This document shows positions 1-4,501 of a stretch of DNA of 5,494 nucleotides, in pieces. Origin of the DNA: Chlorobiales bacterium (GTDB lineage Bacteria > Bacteroidota > Chlorobiia > Chlorobiales > Chlorobiaceae); NCBI GenBank assembly GCA_022360415.1, contig JAKSDB010000110.1:1-5494 (forward strand), in the 5' to 3' direction. The notes beneath the pieces are model-generated. The model was not told the origin of the DNA. It saw only the letters and a program-made list of their open reading frames with translations, and searched no databases. The translations under genes and the position numbers were made by a program. Within the stretch, counting starts at the first letter, position 1, and each line of letters opens with the position of its first letter.

Positions 1-68
1 AAACCATTCAATGGAAATACCTAACTTGCCGGTTAGAATATCAGGCACCTTCTTTCCAACAACTGCTT
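1..68. other. 5' flank of xseA, no recognisable gene
   Basis: This short leader precedes the xseA start codon. The xseA reading frame is open back to the left edge but contains no ATG, GTG or TTG, so no longer start is available inside the window. A TAA at 22-24 in another frame could be the end of an upstream gene, but seven codons are too few to support that. No Shine-Dalgarno-like purine run is seen in the last 20 bases; the stretch is pyrimidine rich (ccttctttcc). A TAGAAT at 34-39 resembles a -10 box but has no good -35 partner, so I do not call a promoter. Confidence 0.4.
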
Positions 69-1268
69 ATGCCAGAACAGGTTTTTACCGTCAGCGAGCT
101 CACCGGCGACATCAAGTCTTTTCTTGAAGACAGGTACCCTGCCGTCAGCGTCAAAGGAGAAATATCCAATTTCAAACTGCCGAGCTCAGGACACATCTAT
201 ATGACCCTGAAAGACGAAGGAGCCCAGATCCCCGTGGTTATCTGGAAAAATGTCCGCATGAAGCTCGCCCTTGACCTCAAGGACGGCCTGGAAATCATTG
301 CCCACGGACGTATCGAGGTGTATCCTCCTTCAGGGCGATACCAGCTCATATGCACTTCTGTAACACTTGCAGGTGAAGGAGCGTTGCAGCTTGCCTTTGC
401 CATGCTTCTGGAAAAACTCGCAGGGAAAGGGTATTTCAACCAGGAACACAAAAAGCCCTTGCCGGGTATTCCTGAAAAAATCGGTCTGATCACATCGGCA
501 ACAGGAGCGGTCATAGAAGACATGAGCAATGTTCTCAGCCGGCGTTTCCCCGCTGCAAGGCTTCTGCTTTATCCGGTAAAGGTACAGGGAGAAGAAGCCG
601 CCGAAAATGTTATAGCAGCCTTGACATATTTCAACAAACCCGGCGACCCGGCACACAGGCCCGATGTCATTATCGTGGCAAGGGGTGGCGGGTCGCTTGA
701 AGATCTTCAGGCATTCAACGAGGAAAGGGTCGCCCTCGCGATTTTCGACTCGGGAATTCCGGTTATCAGCGCGATAGGCCATGAAACCGATGTAACAATT
801 GCCGACATGGTCGCCGATATGCGTGCGGGAACACCCTCAATAGCCGCTGAAATAGCCGCTCCCGATACGCAGGAGCTTCTCCGGCACTGTGATTCCCTGC
901 TGAAAAACCAATCTTCCGCGCTTCAAGCCAAAGTTGAGGGTATCGAACGGCAGGTTGACTCACTTCTTGGAAGCTACGCCTTTAACCGTCCCCAGGTCCG
1001 GCTCGAACAACTGCACGAACAGCTCAATCATCTGGTCAGGTATATGTCACGATCTGCGGGAAGCGCTATAAGGCAGGTGGAACGAGATTTCTCTTCAGTT
1101 GCGGAAAGGCTCGCCCTGCTTGATTACAGAAAAACACTTGAAAGAGGATATACCCTCGTCAAACAAAACAGCTCGTTTGTCACTTCACGCACGTCTCTTC
1201 GAAAGGGCGCAGGCGCAAGCGTAATCTTTCACGACGGCGAAACAAAGGTTGAAGTCATGTCGGATTAA
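69..1268 (+). CDS. xseA: Exodeoxyribonuclease VII large subunit
   Basis: XseA is the catalytic subunit of exonuclease VII, a cytoplasmic enzyme that degrades single-stranded DNA from both ends and works with several copies of the small subunit XseB in repair and recombination. The 399-residue protein begins with an OB-fold nucleic-acid-binding domain (about residues 4-100, opening VFTVSELT and including GEISNF and SGHIYMTLKD). The catalytic domain follows: ITSATGAVIEDM (141-152, with the expected acidic residue D151), RGGGSLEDLQAFN (205-217) and SAIGHETDVTIADMVADMRA (234-253). A helical, probably coiled-coil segment spans about 265-350, and the family's C-terminal LERGYTLV lies at 357-364. 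E. coli XseA is longer (about 456 residues); the difference lies mostly in the helical region, as in many non-enterobacterial homologues. The ATG at 69 gives the usual family N-terminus, although no Shine-Dalgarno precedes it. No xseB follows: the 3' end overlaps convergent kdsB by 14 bp. The family call is secure. Confidence 0.97.
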   Translation: MPEQVFTVSELTGDIKSFLEDRYPAVSVKGEISNFKLPSSGHIYMTLKDEGAQIPVVIWKNVRMKLALDLKDGLEIIAHGRIEVYPPSGRYQLICTSVTLAGEGALQLAFAMLLEKLAGKGYFNQEHKKPLPGIPEKIGLITSATGAVIEDMSNVLSRRFPAARLLLYPVKVQGEEAAENVIAALTYFNKPGDPAHRPDVIIVARGGGSLEDLQAFNEERVALAIFDSGIPVISAIGHETDVTIADMVADMRAGTPSIAAEIAAPDTQELLRHCDSLLKNQSSALQAKVEGIERQVDSLLGSYAFNRPQVRLEQLHEQLNHLVRYMSRSAGSAIRQVERDFSSVAERLALLDYRKTLERGYTLVKQNSSFVTSRTSLRKGAGASVIFHDGETKVEVMSD

Positions 1269-1998
1269 CCTGTTCCCGGAACATCCGGCGTACCAGATCG
1301 AGGTCTTCCGGCGTGTTGATCCCGGGTGAGTCCGTCGTTGTTTCAATACATTGTATTCGATAACCGTTTTCGAGAAGCCGAAGCTGCTCGAGAGATTCTT
1401 CCTTTTCAAGCATTGACGGTTCCAGCATCGCAAACTCCCGCAAAACATCCTTTCTGAATGCGTAAATGCCGATATGGCGATAAAAAATCGTCGAGGCATT
1501 CCTTAACTGCTGAAAGGGAATCTGGCTGCGGGAAAAGTACAAGGCATACCCGTTCCTGTCCTTTACGACTTTCACGATATGCTGATTACCTATTGTCGTG
1601 TGATCTCCGGGAAGTACCGGATAGACAAGAGTGGCACAATCCGGGTTTTCTCCCTGGAGATACGGTTCGGCAAGAAGGTCGATATTGCCGGGGTCAATCA
1701 GCGGCTCATCTCCCTGCAGATTGATGAAAACATCTCCTTCAATCCTGTTCGCTGCTTCTGCAACGCGTTCCGACCCGCAACGCGCGTTACCGGTCATGAT
1801 GACCTCGGCTCCGACAGCCTGCAATACGCCTGCAATTTCACTGCTGTCGGTAGTAACAACAACACGCTCGGCACAACGCGCCAGCCTTGCGCGCTGAAAA
1901 GTCCTGACAATAAGAGGCTCACCTTCAAGGTCAACGAGCATTTTCCTCTTTAATCTGCTTGATTCAAGCCTTGCCGGAATAACGATAACTATTTTCAT
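1255..1998 (-). CDS. kdsB: 3-deoxy-manno-octulosonate cytidylyltransferase (CMP-Kdo synthetase)
   Basis: KdsB couples CTP and Kdo to CMP-Kdo plus pyrophosphate, the activation step before Kdo is added to lipid A, so it indicates a lipopolysaccharide-bearing outer membrane. It acts in the cytoplasm. The 247 residues match the family length (E. coli 248). Visible motifs are the nucleotide-binding N-terminus IVIPARLESSRL (5-16) with R10, R15 and K19; NLQGDEP (93-99) with metal-ligand D97; KVVKDRNGYALYFSRSQIP (143-161); YRHIGIYAFRK (173-183); LEQLRLLENG (203-212); and PGINTPEDL (225-233). Two positions are unusual: K17-R18 stand where Pro-Gly or Pro-Arg/Asn is usual, and N228 stands where Asp is usual (E. 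coli Asp235). The frame is intact, so I infer an active enzyme, but the Asn deserves attention. The gene probably comes last in a gatC-dtd-kdsB unit, 54 bp after dtd, and overlaps xseA tail to tail. No Shine-Dalgarno is seen before the ATG. Confidence 0.96.
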   Translation of the reverse strand: MKIVIVIPARLESSRLKRKMLVDLEGEPLIVRTFQRARLARCAERVVVTTDSSEIAGVLQAVGAEVIMTGNARCGSERVAEAANRIEGDVFINLQGDEPLIDPGNIDLLAEPYLQGENPDCATLVYPVLPGDHTTIGNQHIVKVVKDRNGYALYFSRSQIPFQQLRNASTIFYRHIGIYAFRKDVLREFAMLEPSMLEKEESLEQLRLLENGYRIQCIETTTDSPGINTPEDLDLVRRMFREQVNPT

Positions 1999-2052
1999 AG
2001 AGAAACAGAGCTAATCAGACAGTCAACCAATTCGACACTTCAACAACTCCTT

Positions 2053-2520
2053 TCAACTTGCCGCTTTGTCACTATTCTTTGGCGTATCGACGATCAGCGT
2101 GACAGGGCCGTCATTGACCAGGCTCACCTGCATCTGTGCTCCGAAACTGCCTGTTTCGACACGCAGGGAACATTCGGAACGAATGGCTTCGACGAATCGC
2201 TTATAAATATCCTGTGCCTTGCCGAACGGCGCAGAACATGAGAAACCGGGCCTGTTTCCACGGCTCGTGTCGGCATATAACGTGAACTGTGAAACAAAAA
2301 GCAAATCTCCTCCTGTATCCTGCACAGAAAGATTCATTTTTCCTTCACCGTCCTCGAAGACCCTGAGATTGAGAACCTTGCGAACCATCCAGGCCACCTC
2401 TGCGTCCCCGTCTTCAGGCGCCACACCGAGAAGCACAAGAAGGCCCGCTCCTGTCGAGGAATACAGGCTGCCGTTTACCCTCACCGACGCCTCGCGTACT
2501 CTCTGGATTACCGCTCTCAT
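2053..2520 (-). CDS. dtd: D-aminoacyl-tRNA deacylase
   Basis: Dtd hydrolyses D-aminoacyl-tRNAs such as D-Tyr-tRNA, and also Gly mischarged on tRNA(Ala), which recycles tRNA and keeps D-residues and errors out of proteins. It is a small cytoplasmic homodimer. The 155-residue protein is collinear with the family (about 145 residues). The N-terminus MRAVIQRVREASVRV is canonical and fixes the start. GAGLLVLLGV lies at 24-33, the SQFTL active-site motif at 77-81 and NDGPVT at 136-141. The last of these contains the Gly-cisPro pair that, as known for the family, reaches into the partner subunit's active site and rejects L-amino acids. About ten polar residues after the last beta strand (TPKNSDKAAS) form a short, probably disordered tail. 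The gene starts 32 bp after gatC and ends 54 bp before kdsB on the same strand, so co-transcription is likely. The upstream GGAACC is at best a very weak ribosome binding site. Confidence 0.97.
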   Translation of the reverse strand: MRAVIQRVREASVRVNGSLYSSTGAGLLVLLGVAPEDGDAEVAWMVRKVLNLRVFEDGEGKMNLSVQDTGGDLLFVSQFTLYADTSRGNRPGFSCSAPFGKAQDIYKRFVEAIRSECSLRVETGSFGAQMQVSLVNDGPVTLIVDTPKNSDKAAS

Positions 2521-2552
2521 AGCCGGTTCCGTTTAACCATCCGAAACGTTCT

Positions 2553-2840
2553 TTACCCGATCACTTTTGGCACCCTGAAAAAACGGTCGAGCTTGTCCGG
2601 GGCGTTCGTCAGAGCAACATTGTTGGGTATAGATTCCTGGCGGATATCATCTCGAAGCACATTCACCTCATCGTGTATGCTGCTCAACGGCTCGACACCT
2701 TCCGTATCGACCTCGTTGAGCTTATCGACATAGTGAAGAATAGCATTCAGCTCACTGGTCATCTTTTTTGTCTCGGTGTCGGTGAAGCTGAGCCTTGCCA
2801 GCTCAGCGATATAAGCGACATCTTTTTCGGTTACGGACAT
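2553..2840 (-). CDS. gatC: Asp/Glu-tRNA(Asn/Gln) amidotransferase subunit C
   Basis: GatC is the small subunit of the GatCAB amidotransferase, which turns Glu-tRNA(Gln) into Gln-tRNA(Gln) and/or Asp-tRNA(Asn) into Asn-tRNA(Asn) where the matching synthetase is missing. GatC has no catalytic residues; it wraps around GatA and GatB and stabilises their interface. The 95 residues are the normal length. Family features visible are the N-terminal helix VTEKDVAYIAELARLSFTD (3-21), a second helix around LNAILHYVDKLNEVD (31-45), the linker GVEPLSSIHD (48-57), and the C-terminal LRDD (62-65) and FFRVPKVIG (87-95). gatA and gatB are not in the window, so the complex is encoded at separate loci or beyond the edges. 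The gene is the first of the probable gatC-dtd-kdsB unit. The 118-bp gap ahead of it, back to the gltA stop, holds a perfect inverted repeat. No Shine-Dalgarno precedes the ATG. Confidence 0.96.
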   Translation of the reverse strand: MSVTEKDVAYIAELARLSFTDTETKKMTSELNAILHYVDKLNEVDTEGVEPLSSIHDEVNVLRDDIRQESIPNNVALTNAPDKLDRFFRVPKVIG

Positions 2841-2874
2841 TGCTTGTACAGGTTAGTCTTGTTTGATCGGCACC

Positions 2875-2898
2875 TTTTCAGACCTGTGTGTCTGAAAA
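2875..2898. repeat. Perfect 9-bp inverted repeat, possible operator or RNA hairpin upstream of gatC
   Basis: The arms are TTTTCAGAC (2875-2883) and GTCTGAAAA (2890-2898), separated by six bases (ctgtgt). They match without mismatch and are centred about 46 bp upstream of the gatC start codon. Both strands read T-tract, stem, A-tract, the reverse of the A-stem-T order of an intrinsic terminator, and no T-run follows the stem on either strand. A DNA operator or an RNA structure in the gatC leader is therefore more plausible than a terminator. A separate run of six T on the minus strand (plus-strand A at 2912-2917), between the gltA stop and the repeat, has no good stem before it. The repeat is directly visible; its function is inference. 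Confidence 0.6.
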
Positions 2899-2958
2899 TG
2901 TCCAAGATAATAAAAAAGGCTCTTGTTTCATTTGAACGTAGCGTGCAGTTGACTCTCA

Positions 2959-4293
2959 TCACAATCTGCATATACCGATTTTTTTCTCGATTGGATGTGT
3001 CAGCTTCGGCCGGTTTTCAAGCGGTACATAATCGCGCTTGTCGTCCCCGAGGTACATCTGTCTTGGGCGTGCTATCTTCTGTTCATCGTCACTCATATGC
3101 TCCGTCCACTGGGCCAGCCACCCCGTTGTCCTGCCGATGGCAAAGAGGACAGGAAACATGTCAAGAGGAAATCCCATTGCCTGGTAGATCAGCCCGGAAT
3201 AGAAATCCACGTTCGGGTAGAGCTTCCGGCTGACAAAATACTCGTCCTCGAGGGCGATTTTTTCAAGCTCCAGAGCGATATCCAGCAAAGGATTCCTTCC
3301 TGTCACGTCAAATACATCGAAAGCAATCTTTTTGATGATTTTGGCTCTCGGATCATAGTTTTTGTAGACCCTGTGGCCAAATCCCATGAGCCGCCCTTCA
3401 CCGGCTTTCACCGATTTAATGAACTCCGGAACCTTGTCCAGCGACCCGATCTCTTCCAGCATGCGGATAACCGCCTCGTTCGCGCCGCCATGCAAAGGGC
3501 CGTAAAGCGCTGCGCATCCGGCAGCAAGCGCGGAATAGGGATCGACCCGTGAGCTTCCGACAGAGCGCACCGCACTTGTCGAACAATTCTGTTCATGGTC
3601 CGCATGAAGAATAAACAGGACATCGAGGGCCTTCTCAAGAACCGGGTTGGGAGAATATTTCTGCTCAGTCATCCTGAACATCATGGATAGGAAGTTTCCC
3701 GCATAGCTCAGGTCATTATCGGGAAGAACGTACGGGAATCCCATGCTGTGCCGAAAACTCATCGCCGCGAGCGTCGGCATTTTACCGATCAGGCGGCGTA
3801 TCTGCAACCTTCTTGATTCCTTGTCAAAAATATTTTTGGCATCGGGATAAAAGGTTGAAAGCGCCCCAACCGTTCCGACCAGAATTCCCATAGGATGACC
3901 GTCATAACGAAATCCATCCATGAACTTCGTCAGGTTGGAATGAACCATTGTATGCATCTGAATATTGTGCTTCCATGCGTCGAGCCGTTCTCTGTCAGGC
4001 AGCTCGCCTTTTATCAGGAGATAGGCTGTTTCCAGAAAAGAGCTTTTTTCCGCAAGCTGCTCGATGGGGTACCCCCTGTAACGGAGAATCCCTTTTTCAC
4101 CATCGATAAAGGTTATCATGCTTTTGCAGGAAGCGGTGTTCAGGTACCCCGGATCGTAACCGAGGAGGCCGAAATCATCATCCGATACTTTCATCTGGCG
4201 GAGGTCCATCGTGCGAATGGTGCCGCATTCAATAGGAACCTCGTAGATCTTCCCTGTTCGGTTATCCGTAATGGTCAGTGAGTTTTTCGACAT
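2959..4293 (-). CDS. gltA: Citrate synthase (type II, GltA-like)
   Basis: Citrate synthase condenses oxaloacetate with acetyl-CoA to citrate and CoA, the entry step of the oxidative TCA cycle. From the ATG at 4293 the protein has 444 residues. It opens with the beta-rich domain of Gram-negative hexameric enzymes (TITDNRTGKIYEVPIE), then YDPGYLNTASCKSMITFIDG and YRGYPIEQLAE. The catalytic triad is present: H268 in GPLHGGANEA, H307 in MGFGHRVYKNYDPRA and D363 in YPNVDFYSG, with oxaloacetate-binding HADHEQN at 230-236 and ARPRQMYLG near residues 408-416. Compared with remembered E. coli GltA, the C-terminus runs about 15-20 residues further and the NADH-site-associated Cys206 position is Glu. 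An in-frame GTG at 4329 would add 12 residues (MYCIDKLLIAQI); I prefer the ATG because MSKNSLTI matches the family's usual start, though neither has a clear Shine-Dalgarno. If the host is a green sulfur bacterium fixing carbon by the reductive TCA cycle, this gene would sit beside ATP-citrate lyase metabolism. Confidence 0.96.
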   Translation of the reverse strand: MSKNSLTITDNRTGKIYEVPIECGTIRTMDLRQMKVSDDDFGLLGYDPGYLNTASCKSMITFIDGEKGILRYRGYPIEQLAEKSSFLETAYLLIKGELPDRERLDAWKHNIQMHTMVHSNLTKFMDGFRYDGHPMGILVGTVGALSTFYPDAKNIFDKESRRLQIRRLIGKMPTLAAMSFRHSMGFPYVLPDNDLSYAGNFLSMMFRMTEQKYSPNPVLEKALDVLFILHADHEQNCSTSAVRSVGSSRVDPYSALAAGCAALYGPLHGGANEAVIRMLEEIGSLDKVPEFIKSVKAGEGRLMGFGHRVYKNYDPRAKIIKKIAFDVFDVTGRNPLLDIALELEKIALEDEYFVSRKLYPNVDFYSGLIYQAMGFPLDMFPVLFAIGRTTGWLAQWTEHMSDDEQKIARPRQMYLGDDKRDYVPLENRPKLTHPIEKKIGICRL

Positions 4294-4410
4294 GATTTGT
4301 GCTATTAATAGTTTGTCTATGCAATACACCCCTACCGTCCGAAAAGAGGCCGCTGTTTTTTTGTGCCCGATTCAGAAGGAACAATAACAGCATAAACCTG
4401 TAAAACACCT

Positions 4411-4436
4411 ATAATATCACCGCCTGCAAATGTAAA
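4411..4436 (-). promoter_or_regulatory. Possible gltA promoter (extended -10)
   Basis: On the minus strand the bases read TTTACA (4431-4436), then TGATATTAT (4411-4419), within an A/T-rich stretch. TGATATTAT fits an extended -10 element: TG, one base, then TATTAT, five of six matches to TATAAT. TTTACA is one base off the -35 consensus, but its spacing to TATTAT is only 14 bp. It lies 17 bp from the overlapping TATAGG (4408-4413), so the two readings compete. Transcription from here would leave a gltA leader of about 110 bases to the ATG at 4293. This is the best sigma-70-like match in the 208-bp gap, but promoters in this lineage are poorly known to me and the call rests on motif matching alone. 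Confidence 0.3.
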
Positions 4437-4469
4437 TTTTATAAAAATTCCGCCTCAAGCCTTGACATG

Positions 4470-4500
4470 CGGGAACCGTAACGCAAGAAACCGTTTCCCG
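4470..4500 (-). terminator. Hairpin directly after the symporter stop codon
   Basis: On the minus strand, CGGGAAACG (4492-4500) can pair with CGGTTCCCG (4470-4478) around a 13-base loop, giving nine positions with one internal A/G mismatch. It starts one base after the symporter stop codon at 4502-4504. No T-run follows immediately; the nearest (GGAATTTTTAT, about 4440-4451) lies roughly 20 bases further on. It could be a 3'-end stabilising structure or part of a weak terminator separating the symporter from gltA, but it is not a textbook intrinsic terminator. Confidence 0.3.
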
Positions 4501-4501
4501 A

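Noticed and set aside
11..127. 38-codon frame starting at ATG 11
   Set aside because: It runs into xseA in a different frame, ends inside it, and has no recognisable content or ribosome binding site.
330..782. 150-codon open frame on the minus strand inside xseA (with a smaller one at 197-529)
   Set aside because: It lies wholly antisense to a well-conserved gene, its translation is rich in Cys and Arg with no recognisable motif, and it fits a shadow frame.
1458..1953. Three plus-strand frames opposite kdsB
   Set aside because: They are antisense to KdsB motif codons and mutually overlapping, so shadows.
2875..2898. Reading the palindrome as a rho-independent terminator for gltA
   Set aside because: The stem has T's on the 5' side and A's on the 3' side on both strands, and no T-run follows it.
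2673..3552. Long plus-strand open frames of 185-186 codons antisense to gatC and gltA
   Set aside because: They overlap clear conserved genes, show no protein family features, and their composition looks like complementary-strand translation.
4410..4415. TATAAT on the plus strand
   Set aside because: There is no -35-like element at the right distance and no plus-strand gene downstream; the A/T richness is better explained by the minus-strand promoter candidate.
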